DNA of 64,000 nucleotides, from the NCBI GenBank assembly GCA_017590115.1, contig JAGGNK010007004.1, positions 9,918,418 to 9,982,417 on the forward strand, written 5' to 3'. The first letter of the stretch is position 1. Each line of letters begins with the position of its first letter. Positions 1 to 12,900 of this stretch are shown in pieces. The position numbers and the translations under genes are program-made. The notes beneath the pieces are model-generated. The model ran no database searches and was not told the origin of the DNA. It saw only the letters and a list, made by a program, of their open reading frames with translations. This stretch comes from Montifringilla adamsi (taxonomy: Eukaryota; Chordata; Aves; Passeriformes; Passeridae).

Positions 1-522
1 AGCATACTTGATTTGCTTACATGTGCCTTTTTTCCTCCACTTGAAATTAGGGGAGAATATGCTAATGTCATTTTTCCAGGCATATCTGGTTTTGGGGTTT
101 TTTTACATAGGCCTGTATAACCTTGAAATTCAGGGAAATATGATAACCTTGAATAGGAACAGTGTAAATTCCCAACTGAGATCTCTCTTTCACAGAAAAT
201 GTAGCATGGATGATGATTCTTTAGGGATTCTCTTAATGGTAATTCTCACTTTCCAGTGCTTGAATCCATACTTATATTTTTTATATTTTTAAAATGGAAA
301 AATAGGGAAATGGCAACATCCATAACATTACACTGTTCTGATACCCATGAGTCATGGATGGGGCTGATACACCCTGCTGCATGGCACAGACTACTATGGC
401 TTAGAAAAGCAACTGAGTTGGTCATTGATTGCTCTTACTGGTTGTTCTTGCCTTCAGCTCCATTTATTCCCAGCTGCATCATGAATTTGCCAACCAATTT
501 CAGTCCCTCTGGCCCAGTCTCC
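1..522. other. Non-coding, nothing recognised
   Basis: AT-rich intergenic sequence. Short open frames here have no recognisable protein family and no codon character, so I treat them as chance. Confidence 0.6.
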
Positions 523-735
523 CAGAATCACTGATTTTTTTATGGTTGGAAAGGGACTTAAAGATGATCTAGTTCCATGCCCCTGTCATTGGAAGGGACA
601 CCTTCCAACAGATCACCCCAACCTGATCGTGAACACTTCCAGGGATGGGGCATTCACAGCTCCTCTGGACAATGTGTTCCAGTGTCCCAATGCACTCATA
701 GTGAAGAATTTATTCTTTAATTACCCTCAACCTTG
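523..735 (-). mobile_element. CR1 LINE fragment, 3' end
   Basis: Read on the minus strand this is the 3' terminal part of an avian CR1 element. The end near 523 carries the degenerate terminal motif (AGAATCA on the + strand) followed by GGTTGGAAAGGGACTTAAAG, and then the conserved body with the block GTGTTCCAGTGTCCCAATGC around 675-694. It is truncated at its 5' end, as usual for CR1, and its sequence is diverged. It has no coding capacity. Confidence 0.85.
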
Positions 736-2974
736 ACACTACAGCTCCAAGTAAGCCAGAATGTCTGAACTGAAGGGTACAGCAGTGTTGCAGTGGTAAG
801 ACTCAGATGATGGGCACAATCATTAGCATGGATACTCCCACAGGGAAACCTTATCTTTTTTTTCTCCTTGCCTAACCAGTCCTTGAGTTTACCAGGTTAG
901 ATGGTTAGGCTTTTTGATCGGCTTCATTTCATACAACAATGTATAAATTGTCATGTGACTATTCATTTGTAGAGAATTAATTGTTTTATTTACTCAATAC
1001 AGCAAGGTGAGCTTTTCTAGAGCATGATTAATCCTAATGACAGGTTATTTAGAGAGACCCCCACCTAACAGTCCCAATAACATTTCATTGATGATTAAAG
1101 GGAGTCTAGCTGGTCAGGTCAGTTTCCAAATTTTACATTACAGACATTTAAAATAAAACTAATTTCATCCTCCACAGCAAAATTAAATATGCAAATCATG
1201 TTGTCCATAACACAATAAAGGAAATGCAGGCAAACAACAAAATCCCTATGAATATCCTTAATAATTTCTAAGTAGCAGATAAATATCTCAAGTAGCATAT
1301 TAAAAAATTGTTGGCATCTACCAACCATGTCTTATTCACTAATCTCTATACTGACAGGCTGCTGACTGAATTTAAAGACTGTATATCATCAATGGAAAGG
1401 TGAGGAGGACATGACTGCTAGCACTAATTAAAGATAATTCCAGCTGCTGCCTGTATGAGCTAACATTCCTTGTCCCTGCCACAGGTTAGCAAACTTACTC
1501 CCACTTCGGTGCTACCATCTTCATGGATACAGTGTTAGGAAACAAATTCAGATGAAAAGTTAGTAGTTGTCATCTGGATTAGTTCTTTCAAAGTCAAGAA
1601 GCAGGAATATGACACCATTGTCTGGGGATAGGTGAGGTCACCACTTTTGGCAGAAGCATCTACTTAGATCATCTTCAAGTGATTGTGAAAGCACAACCTT
1701 AGCTGCATGCAGAGTTAATTCTCATTATCTTCTGCATTGCCACAGCGTGCAACCACTCGTTCTCAGATTCCTGCTAAAATGCAATGCAAGGCTCAACACT
1801 GAGTGCCATTTTTTAGTGTCTGAGAAGTCATCTGACAACGGGGGAAGGACCAAAAGAGCATTGAAGAGGCAAAAGACTTGGTGTTCAAGAGTAAACAGAA
1901 TCAGACCAGTGGAAAACTTCATTTTTAAGTGGGAAAAAGTGAAGAATACCTGCTTCCAGAACATCTCAGAATATCCTGAAAACTTTGTTCAAAACAGAAA
2001 GAAAGCAGTCATCCAACATAAAAATCCCCCTTTGACAAATTTTCTATTCCTGTTACAAAACACAAGGATTCAGATGTAAAATTGTTGCAATTTTTCTTCT
2101 AAGTTTCTTAGAAATTTTCTCAGAAAATCCTGAGGTGTATACATATAAATGAAATTTTTCTTTACATAGTTAAAGTTTAGCTACTGAAAACAAGACCTTA
2201 TAATGAGATATATCTGAAATCTGTAATAGCAGGCAGTTTCTCCAGTACCAATAATAATACTTTTATTGTAGAAACCCGTGTGTGAAAACTCTTGTGTGGA
2301 AGTGAAAACCAAGCTGTGCAGCAAATACTGACTTTTTCAGTGTTCTTTCTGTAGGTGCTACATAATCATCTATAAAATATATATACAGAGTGCTATACAG
2401 TAATAACAAAAATATTAAGCACCTCCCATGTACTACTCATGCTTGAAAATATGTATGGGATGCAGAATAACCAATATTCACAAATAGCCCTGCAGGTTAA
2501 AGATATGGCATTTTCATGGTGCAGTTGCTTATGAACAAAAAATCTACCCCTCAGAAATAGCTCTCATGTCCAATAAATAGATATTTATTATTATTAACAC
2601 ATACCACAGTACTTTTCAGAGTGTCCAGTAAGGCACTGTATGGACATATTGAAAACATAGCCCTTATCTTCAAGAGCTTACAGGATTAAGTCTGACCTAT
2701 TTATCATAAAGATGCTGATCCATAGGGATTTTCTGGAAGTAGTGTTTTAATGGTATGTTTCTCAAGAATACATATCACTTCAGGATCTTGTAGGTAACAA
2801 ACTGGTAAAAGGAAATTTACCACACACACCCCTCTAAGCCTGATGAGGACCCAAGAGCTAATCAAAAACACTACAGGCCTTTTAGCAACAAATCTGAATT
2901 AATCAAATCATCCCTGCTGGTTTTTGTTAATGTTTGGACAATCTAGCTTTTCTGCAGAATGCTCTCGCCGTCTG
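736..2974. other. Intergenic AT-rich sequence
   Basis: I recognise no gene or repeat family here. The only structure noted is a pair of TTCNNNGAA motifs at 2105-2125, listed separately. An open frame of 110 codons at 1747-2079 has no family resemblance and overlaps an opposite-strand frame, so it is not called. Confidence 0.55.
2105..2125. promoter_or_regulatory. Paired STAT-type motifs
   Basis: Two perfect palindromic motifs, TTCTTAGAA (2105-2113) and TTCTCAGAA (2117-2125), are separated by three bases. TTCNNNGAA is the STAT5 consensus, and growth-hormone-responsive IGF1 enhancers in mammals use clusters of such sites. The distance to IGF1 is 34 kb, so function is speculative. Single motifs of this kind are expected by chance about twenty times in a window of this size and base composition; a pair so close is less expected. 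Confidence 0.25.
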
Positions 2975-3085
2975 AGTAGAGGACAGGGAGCCAGAAACTC
3001 CTTGAGTTTTAATCCTGGCTCTGACACTGATTCTCTCTGCGGCTTTGGGCAAGGAGTCATTGTTCTATAGTAAAATGCTTGTATT
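2975..3085 (+). mobile_element. MIR SINE relic
   Basis: The core resembles the ancient tRNA-derived MIR element in order: GGAGCCAGA (2998-3006 approximately), AATCCTGGCTCTGACACTGA (3011-3030), then CTTTGGGCAAG (3044-3054), and GTAAAATGC near 3069. These are the conserved blocks of MIR, which predates the amniote radiation and survives only as diverged copies in birds. Confidence 0.65.
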
Positions 3086-3821
3086 GGCAAGATGATGAAC
3101 TACTACTGTAGATGATCTAATAAAATTTTTCCATCTTTAATTTCTATGATTCTGTAATGCTAACAACATAAATTTCATCCCCTCATCTGAATAGAAGAGA
3201 TAAATACTTATCCAGTTTGCCTACATGCCAAGATTCAAAGTTACAGGATACAAAACTCCACAGAACTGAAGCTACAATGCTTGACTAACATTTTGTTTAG
3301 TACCTTGATAATAAATAACACCTTTAGGGGCTGTGTAAAACAAGGCCAGATTGAATATCCTTCTTTCCACTCTACTAGTCAGTGTCTGAGCTGGAGTTTA
3401 TTGGAAAATTCTGTCTCTAGCTAACTGTGTACCCCTATTTTTGTTTAGGCATTGCTTCAGTGAAATGATTCGGAAGAGTAAAGCAACCACTACTAAGTGG
3501 TGAGCTTTTTGTTTTCTGGGAAAGGTAGGGAAAGAGGGCAAGCACAAGAGGGAAAATTTCCAAGAGTGATGCTTATGCCAATGCACACAATAACACAGTC
3601 ACTGTGGGAATGCCTGCATTTCCCAGCTGCTACCACCAGCTCAGTTGCACACGCTGGTTGCTGACTTAAGATGAAGATTTTTATGGGAGGCTCTAACTTG
3701 ACCTTGGGAATTGACTGAAGAATAATATATCCAAGATAAGCCTCCAAAAATAGAATTATAACAGTATGCTTCTGGAAAATGTTATTTAAAATTTCTAGGT
3801 TTAGAAAGACAGAAGACACAG
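3086..3821. other. Intergenic, nothing recognised
   Basis: AT-rich sequence without a recognised gene or repeat. Overlapping minus-strand open frames at 3398-3819 show no family signature. Confidence 0.55.
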
Positions 3822-3988
3822 AATTACAGAATCATAGAACTATAGAAAGGTTTGGGTTGGAAGGCCAACCAACTAGACAGATGGTCTAGTTCCAAACGCC
3901 CTGCCATAGGCAAGAACAACTTCCACTAGACCAAGCTGCTCACAGCTCCATCCAGCCTGGCCTTGAACACTGCCAGGAATGGGACAGT
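3822..3988 (-). mobile_element. CR1 LINE fragment, 3' end
   Basis: On the minus strand this reads into a CR1 3' terminus: the + strand begins CAGAATCATAGAACTATAG, then GGTTTGGGTTGGAAGGCCAA, and continues with CAGCCTGGCCTTGAACACTG near 3955-3974. All three are standard CR1 tail blocks in the expected order. The copy is 5'-truncated to about 165 bases. Confidence 0.9.
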
Positions 3989-5684
3989 AAATGAATTATC
4001 TTGAACCTGTATTCACTGTGCAAAGAGCACCAACCTCAGTAACCACTGTAGTCTACAGCTATGGACCCATCCTGCCATTTCCCTGTATGTGCAAAAAACT
4101 CAAATGTGGGACTGCTGCTGATACTGCATAATAAATCCTGCTCTTCAGCTGTACAACACTGACACATCAGATGGAAAGAAACAGCAGAGAAGAGTAACCA
4201 GAATATGTTTCAGTGAAGGACAGTTACAAGCAGACCTACCTAAGGACTTTCTCATTTTCCTAAGACAGTGAAATCTGGCTTGCTCACACCAGACAGTGCA
4301 GAGAGACAACTTACAAAACTGGTTGCTAGCGAGTTATATCAACATTTGGCAGGGATTTCCCTGTCATTGTTTTAGCAGGATATATTGTTGTTTCCACAAC
4401 TGAATTTTCTGTATTGACTTTTTCCTTTGATAAAGGACAACACCTTGGCCCTTGACTCCATTGCTACATGTCATAGCAAGGTAGATAAGGAAGGGGGATC
4501 CTTTCTTGAACTGTGGGCAGAAAGTAGTTGGTTTATTCCACAGAGACCAAGAAGGAGACAGCAATATAAGGAATTTGTAGATGCACAGGGATAGCTTGCT
4601 GTCATTCAAGGGGGATATGGTGGTCTGCAAGATGAATGTTGCCACACAGCAATCTGTCAGACTGGCAGGGCTAAGTGGGGAGATGAAGAGGATTACTGTC
4701 TCTTTCCAAGTTACATTGCATTTTGGGTTTCTTTACAACATGCCAACAGCCAGAGAGCTACCCATTGCAATCCAGTGTCTATTTTGATATGAAAATACCA
4801 GCAATGATAATACATTGCTCTTATAAACTGAAATTCAGCCAAATTAATTTTCAGTCCACAAGACATATCTTTGCCATACTATTTTATTAGATTAATGATT
4901 TCTGCCAATAGACATTTGCTGCCTTAAATTATTCTGTAACAACAAGACATTATTATGAAAAGTACATATAATTACTGTTATTTACAGAAAATATTGGTGG
5001 AGTTGTTAGGTTAAGCAATCAGGACAACTACAGAGGAATGGTTGGTTAACCAATTATCACATTTTCTTAGAAATGAATGCATAAACCTCTAGACATACCA
5101 CTGTTAAAAGCTATTTCAGCCACTGGAAAACAACTAAAAGACATCTAGAAACCTCTGGAAAAGGATACCCATCCCCCCAGAAAAAAAAAAAAATATTTCA
5201 TGCAAGTCACAAGAAAGTTATTATCCAAGCTAGGTTGCTGACAAGAGATGTTATTAATGATCCCATTGAAATTATTAATGCATTTAACAATCACTTTGCA
5301 AACTATAATATTATATCCTGGGAGAATACTGAATCATGCTGGTTACTTGGATGAAGATCAAATAAGCTTAGGATGAAAAGATCAGACTCTGAGAAAGTTT
5401 AGAGTACTTTGTGATTAATAAAAATTAAATGCCAGAACTGCTTGATTTGCATTTAAATCTACAATGGTGTTGACTGGACTTTAGCACATGATTTGGAATT
5501 ACACAACAAAGCACACCTCTGCACACACAAAATGTTAACGTGGATATAATACAAGGTTGGGTCTACTGCTATTTATATGCAAAGAGAGGAATGTTGTGTG
5601 CCAGTGATGCATAAGTGAAACGTCTCTCCAGTTCACAAAATGGACTTCACTGAAACATTTTAGTCATTTTAAAATGTCTCTCGA
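3989..5684. other. Intergenic, nothing recognised
   Basis: AT-rich sequence with a poly(A) run near 5181. A single TTCTTAGAA motif occurs at 5064-5072. No gene or repeat family recognised. Confidence 0.5.
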
Positions 5685-5803
5685 TAACTTCTGAGTGGTC
5701 TTGGAAATCCAGAGAGGTCCCAGCTCACTGGAAGTTGGCCCAGTTTTCAAGAAGGGCAGGAAGGAGGACTTTGGAAACTACAGACCTGTCAGTCTCACTT
5801 CAA
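5685..5803 (+). mobile_element. CR1 LINE fragment, reverse transcriptase region
   Basis: On the + strand a frame reads VFKKGRKEDFGNYRPVSLTS, which is the avian CR1 reverse transcriptase segment around the conserved NYRPVSLTS motif. The frame is surrounded by decayed sequence with a short deletion before it, and the copy stops soon after this motif. It is a pseudogenised internal piece, opposite in strand to the CR1 copies at 523 and 3822. Confidence 0.85.
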
Positions 5804-6864
5804 GAGATTTTTAAAACCAAAGAAATAAGTTTTCAAGTTTGCCATATCTATGAAAGCACCAGTGGGAACAGAGTAATGTTCAAAGAAAGAGCCTCGTGCA
5901 AGAAAAAGAGCTATTCAGCAGTTAGTGAAACATACAGTTAAATGTACTGTTGAAGACAGGTACTGCTTAACTACATATTAATTTTCCATGCTTAAATGAG
6001 TGCTGAATTAAAAAGGCAAAACCCTCTAAAACTCACATATAAAAGACCTACGGTACAACCTCAGTGCTGCAGGTATTTCCCTCCTTCATGCCTACATTTT
6101 CTATTCTTTATCCATTCTTAAATTGTAACGAATAACCAGTGATAATGATAACATTTCTGTAATGACAGAGAACCTGCACATGCTAGGATAGGGGTATAAT
6201 TTGATATTTATGAAATGCTTCTTTATTTATGAAGCATCTGTCTTGAAATTTAATTACCACCACCACAGTGTTTCATTACAATTCTAACACAGATTAATAA
6301 TGAACAAGATTCCTACCCAGGCTATTAAAATTTGAAAAACGAATACCCTTTGATAAATTCAAACCACCACCTCATGCAGCTACTGTATGAAAGTCTTAGT
6401 ACTTTTGTTTATTTTTCTGTTTCCTATGTCAGTCAGAGAGGTTAAACTAGGAAAGCAAAAGGCTGGAAAAGAAACAAAATGAAAGAAGGACAAGGGAATG
6501 GGTGTGTGAAAAGTTAGGGAGGTTTAGAGCAAAAGGTTCAGATTACAGCGCATGAAGGGGCCAGAGAAATATTTTAAAAAAATTATGAAGTTTATAATAT
6601 TGGACACAGAATTTTAAAAAAAAGAAAAAGTCTAGAGAAACAGCATAAGAATAGATAGATGACAGATGTGGGTGGGTGAAGAGAGAAAAAATAGGAAAGG
6701 CCAGATCTTGTTTGCATGGAAGTCAATAGCAAAGCACTTATTGACTACAGTGGGAACTAGAAAGGCCCATAGTGAATGAAAATTCATTCCCACAGAGGAG
6801 TGGGAAAAGGGGGAGGGTCTGGCATTAATAGAAGAATGAACACACATAGAGAAATTAAAAGCTG
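5804..6864. other. Intergenic, nothing recognised
   Basis: AT-rich sequence, purine-rich between about 6440 and 6690. No gene or repeat family recognised. Confidence 0.5.
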
Positions 6865-6955
6865 AGAGCAGTAACTGAGGCCCAAGGAGACACAGTCAGA
6901 AGAGCTTCCATTTATAAGGCTGTTGGGAAGCCAGGAGTCCTTGGCACACCACAGC
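6865..6955 (-). mobile_element. Possible MIR SINE relic
   Basis: AACTGAGGCCCAAGGAGACA at 6871-6890 followed by CAGGAGTCC near 6933 resembles the antisense of MIR (complement of its TCTGTGCCTCAGTTT block). The middle is poorly preserved. Weak support. Confidence 0.35.
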
Positions 6956-9900
6956 AGTGAGGGCCTGACTGAGACCCAAACTCAAAAGCTCTCCCAACTT
7001 CAGCCACCAATGATTCAAGAACCCGGATCTTCACGTCACTGCTTTGGATTTTGGAAAGGTCTCTAAGTGTCAGGTCACGTCACCTTTGCTTCACAGTAAC
7101 TGGATGTAGAAACAGCTGGGATGGTTTGCCCTGTCAGCTGCAATTGACTGCAGCGAATGGACTGAGGGAGCTTTGGGCCATTGTGTGTAGCACAGGAACT
7201 GGTGTCTGTGGTGAGAGCACCTCAGGGGTTTTGAACTGATAACCCAGCTTCCAGTCACCAAAAGGTTATCTGCTTCACCTATCCATACACTTTTACTGTG
7301 CATCTTGCAATACAGCGTGTTCTCCTTAAAGTCCTACATTTTCATCTTTTTCCCCTCTTAGTCACGGGAAAAAAAAAAAAAAATTGACCTAAGTATTTCA
7401 AAAGCTCACAGAAATACAGACGTAAAATAAAAGAAGGCATCATTCTTGGGGTGTGTTTCTATTTTTAGGCTATGACTTTCTTAATCCTTGCCTTAGGGCC
7501 AGTTAACCTACTACCCCAAAGTCTCATAACTTGTTCATGAGCTAGCAAAGGTTTGTTAACTCACCAGCAAAGTACGTGTATCCATTCCCCCCTAGTGGAA
7601 GACAAAAGCCTTCTGCCACTACAGATTACTTTATCAGCCAAGTGCTAAACAGCTGTGTTCAAGAACCCAGACCACTGATGACACACGTGAGGATCCACCA
7701 TATATGGCAGGATTGAATGTCCTGTGGTTTTTTGGTCTGATTTTTGTCCTGTGTTAATGCATTACAAACTGCTTTAGGAAGCTGTGATGTGCCTCCCTCA
7801 TGCATACACAGATGCAACCAAAGAAATGTAGTTCATCCAAGTGAAGCCAGGTCTCATTTAGTGCATGGTGCTCAAGGCTGAGGGAGAGCTAACCAAGTTT
7901 TGCCATAAAACCTAACACTGAAACATGCAGGAGGCAGAAGGATCTCCTCAAGGCTAGAGTAGCTAAAGTTTCCCTTAGGTAAATTGATTCTGCCTCAGCT
8001 CCTAGGTGCAGCTCTTAGGTGCTGTTAGGAAAGCCAAAGAATCTGAAATTTTCTGAAGTGGAAAACATGGTTGGTCTTTGTTTGTTGTGCTGCATGAAAC
8101 CACACATCAAGTTTACTGAGCTCTTACTCCTGTAACTGAGATCAATGAGACCAAATAGGCCTCAGGATGAGCTCTACTCTTCACTTACACTGTTCTTATA
8201 ATGTCAACTAAACTGTCAGCCTGGCCACTTCATGTTCTTTCACTGTTTTACCTGTAGTCTGTCATAGTTCTGTGATAAAAATAGTCCGTACTGGACAGCA
8301 CTGTCACTAAGATGAAATCATTCTGAGATCCTATAACACCTTTCTGTTTCAACCCAATCTTGGAAACACTCCATCTCCATAAGAGTTTCAATCACCTCAC
8401 AGTGTAACAAGAGTCTAAAATTTTATTTCAGATTATTCAATGACAGGTATGTTATTATAAACAAGGCCTATTTCAGTCCAACATGCTTTCCTTAGACTAA
8501 TTTGGCTCTAGAAACTCCCATTTTTATCTATTAAAAAGCTTACTCCCACTGATTTCTGTTAAAACCTAACTGACCAAGAAGTGGTGCCTCCTGTTAAGCA
8601 ACAGTCTAGTCAATATGCCATTCCTTGGGGATGTAGGAGGTACAGTCTCAATTTTCCCTTTCTTCTGAGATGCGTCATACTCAAAACTTCCACACAATAG
8701 ACTTTGGGGAATGCAAGGAAGGGAGGGTAAAAACACTGGTTCCTTTTGAAACTCTGCCACAACATGAAAGGATGGTGTTCATAAACTTTCTGGACAAGAT
8801 TTAGGCTCCTGGCAGCAGCAGGACTGGATCAGAAAGCCCTGCACTCCATTTTTTAAGGACTCCTCATAGAGAAAAGCAGCAAAATATATATTCCCTGTTT
8901 TGAGTAGCAGATGCTCACTCATTTCCTCCTTCATTCTCAACTGCATGCCCTAGCCATTAAATTAAGAAATATTGGTTCACCTTGTCTTCTTTCTTGCCTT
9001 ATTGAGTAGAACTTGCTTTAGTGCACAGTGGAATGGCTGTTGAGTACAGCCATTCAATTTTTACTTTAAAATTGTACAGCCAGTACAATTTTTATTCCTC
9101 TATCAGATCGAGATTGAAAATAATGCAACCTGGATTTCTAAAATGTCAAGTGAATGCTTAACCAGTAAACTGTTGCACAACCAACATCACAGTAAAAGTA
9201 ACCTCAAATCTTTACTGCCTCATCCTCTAGTCAAATTCTGAACTAATAATGTTGCCTGCTCTTTATTGAAAGCAAGAACTTAGATACCTCACCAAGGATA
9301 AGGGATAGGCTTCTGTCCAAAGTGAAAGAATGTGTGATCTCATACTCTTGAGTAAGATTTTTAAGATTTTACCAGTGAAAGATTTTAGGTACATTTTTTC
9401 TTTTCAGTAACCCTCTATGTGTCATCCCTGGACAGCAGTCTACTCAACCTGAGAGTCAATCCACACAGCCCTCTGAAATATCTTCACCCTCCCTTTACAT
9501 CACGTGTGGAGTTTGGGCATGTAACTCCAGGGTTCTGAAATCCTGTCTACAGTCACATATTCTCTTTGAACTGATCCACTGGCACTAACGCATGAGCCCA
9601 GTAGAAATATTTCTATAAAATTTCTATTTTCAGGACAGGGTTTGGATGGCACACAATAAATAATTTATACAGTCATATATTGAAAAATGAGACTGTGAAG
9701 AACTGCCAGATAAAGACCAATCTTCAATGAGCACCATTTGTCATAGTCATTAATGAGGCTGGAGTACTATAGAAGAAGTGGGCTGCCTAATTAAAAGTTC
9801 TATGCAATATAAACTGGTATTACATCACATATACATACAGAGAGCAAATGTATGTTGGAACAGCACCTTCACTGTTTGCAGGTCCTCTTTTCCTCACATC

Positions 9901-12900
9901 CTTTAGTGAGGTTTTTTTAAGATTTCAGTTAAGACAAAGAAAAAAAATTGTTGAAAGTTGATATAAGGTTGACATGCAGACATAGAACATCTCCATATGT
10001 CTACTGAGTAGGAAACAGACAACACTGTATTGCCTGCAGGTGCTTAAAAGCTGTCTTGGATTTCTTTTTTCTTTTTCTTCCAATGATTTTTAAAAAATAT
10101 ATATGGGATGAATCATTCAGTATAATTATTATTTGCAATAGGATGTTGCACTACAATGATAGTCTTACCCACTTTACAGAACTTTCATGAAGCTTAATGA
10201 ATTTATTGTCCTGGTCTTGTTTTATGTTCTTTCGAGACTGATTTTCATAAAATGTACACAATTAAGACATTAAACAGGTCTCGAAATTTTCCAATAAAAA
10301 TATTTTTAGAAGTACACATTAACACTGGATACACTGTGATTTTAGCTTAAACCTCAGTACAATACTCTTACTGCAATTTCTTATGCATTTTGCCCCAGCC
10401 CTGCCACTCCCCAGGCTATCATTTTCAAATTGAGTGTCAATGATTCCCAGTGGTCTTTATTAATTCTTTTTCTTTTTTGAAAGACCAAAGATTAAAGCTG
10501 AATCCATGAGCTATTATCAGATGGGAAATATTAATTTACTAAAGCATCTGAACATTTGGAGTAAATTTGAAAACAGAACCATCTGTTATATAAACTAATC
10601 CAATAGACTCCACACTTTGTATAGCCAGCTGCTGTCAAGTAACAGATTATGAAACCAAGTAATAAATCTTAATTCAAAAAATGTTTCTCCATTTGAAAGG
10701 TTTGAAATTTTTTTTCTTTCTTTTGAGTTTTAATGTAAACTCGATGCAAGTGGGCAGAATTCTCTGAGCTGTTGGGGCTCTAGCACTCACTCAGACCCCC
10801 GTGGGAGGTGGTGGATGCAGACTCACAGAGGTCAGCTGCAAGGCAAGTCCTGTGATGCCAGCCTCTTTTGTGCCTCAGTCACACATGACAAAAGCTGCTC
10901 AGCCTGGTTTTGAGATGGGTACCCCAAAGAGACAAAACAAGGATGGCATCCACCTTTTCCAGATCAGTCTAAATAAGGAAAATACTATTTCCTGCAGCCA
11001 AGATTTAAATGAATAGTTCAGAATTCTATTCATCCTGGGTTTTGATTCCTGCTAAAGACAAAGACCCTTTGCAACAGTCAGCATTCAAATGGACTCCAGA
11101 CAAAGTTTCCCTGTTTTTGATATGATGATTATGGGTCCATGTACCAGCCACCAGCAGATGATTCACACCAGATGCCAGGAACCACTCTGTTCACAGCAGC
11201 TGGCTCAACACATGGAACCTGACAATTCCAGCATCTAACATCACTAAGTCTGTCCTTTCTTCTCCTCAATGACATGGCAGAGAACCCTTATCCTTCTAGT
11301 TTTCAGGTCTGGTTTGTCCACTCTACCCACATCACAACCACTCAAAAGAATTTGTGCAACCCATCTGCCTTCTTTTTGGACTAATTTATGCATGTGTGTG
11401 TCAGTGGAATGAGGGAAAATTTATACGTATATGTATAATGTAAAGTTTTATATACAAATTGAACAGAATTAGACCGTCAGGATCCCAAACCAGACGTGTT
11501 CCCCAAGTACAAGAAGTCTTTAGTATCTGGTTCTTAATATCCTAATCCAAAATTAAACAAATGTCACATCATATTAGAAGACAAATAGTATTTTTGGTAG
11601 TTGCTTTGAAAACATTTTGCATTCCTCATTTTTGTCTTCAGAGTAGATCAGCTATAAATTTGCCAACAGGTACAAACACATTCTTATGTACTTAATTAAT
11701 TATGAAACCTGTAGCAAAATGTGGACATTAGTAGATGAGGCACTGCAAATTCATTGGGGTTTAGGTTACTTTGGTTTAGCTAAGTTTGCACCTCAGTGTT
11801 GTAAGCCAACAATCAGATTAAACAAGGAAAGAAACTTTTCAAAGCATTGAGCTGATATACAGTGAAAAGAAAGAAAAATACTGAAAGAAACTTTTAAACT
11901 CCTTACCTACTCTTCATCTTTATATGAAGAACAGTACTTTTCAAGGCCTTCTGCTGCCTTCAGGTATCCCACCTGAAAAGTGACATACTAATTGTTATGA
12001 GCAAAGGAAGAAGGCTCTTTTCCTAATGTGACATATCTGGTTGTATAATTGGACAAATTCTATGAAATCTCAAAAATTAAATGGAAGAACTATACTGCTA
12101 ACAGAACTCATCTCTTTTTTTTCCATAACTTCTTTACTTCTCCGAACACCATAATCAAAGACTGATTAACCTATTCCGGCATTCACCAAATCCTTTAATT
12201 GCCCAGACTGCTTAATTCTCTGCCCAAGATAGCCTTTGGAATACAGTATACAACTGTTTTTCACTTAGGGGAGCACTTTCTGGTGCAATAACATCACTGG
12301 CAATCCAACCATGTTAGTGATTAAGTGATTCAGGGTTATATCATCCAGCCATTTTTCAGCCCTCCATATTTCACAATTAAGTACAAAATTCTGAGCTTTT
12401 AGCCTGCATGAATTAGGCACATTCTATGAAAACTTTTCCAAAAGTTTGCATATTCTTAAAAATACTAAATAGCAAGAATAAACTGCCAATGGAAAACAAC
12501 CCAAAGACATCTGTTCTCCCATCGATTTATTCAACAATCCCCCATTAGCATGTACACCAAAGGGAGAATAGGCTCTGCAGAATGCAAGGAAAATGCATTT
12601 CACTAACTAAATAAATTCCTTTATATATTGTGGCAAGACAAATAAATAAACCCAGAGATTTACAGACAGCCACCTTGGCTGACATTTCAGAGAGTTGGAG
12701 CCTTTAGCAATATTTTTTGCTTAACTCCATCCTAACAAAGCCCTATCTCTTCTCCCAAAACCTCATTTCTCAATTCTCCCCTGCTCTCCTCTTTCAGGCC
12801 CGTTTCCCAGTTTCTTTCTCTTTTTCCTTCCAAGGTGTGATTGCTCTCTTTGCTCCCCAAAGTCTCCTTCTTGATTATTTTTCTCTGCTTTAATGAGTCC

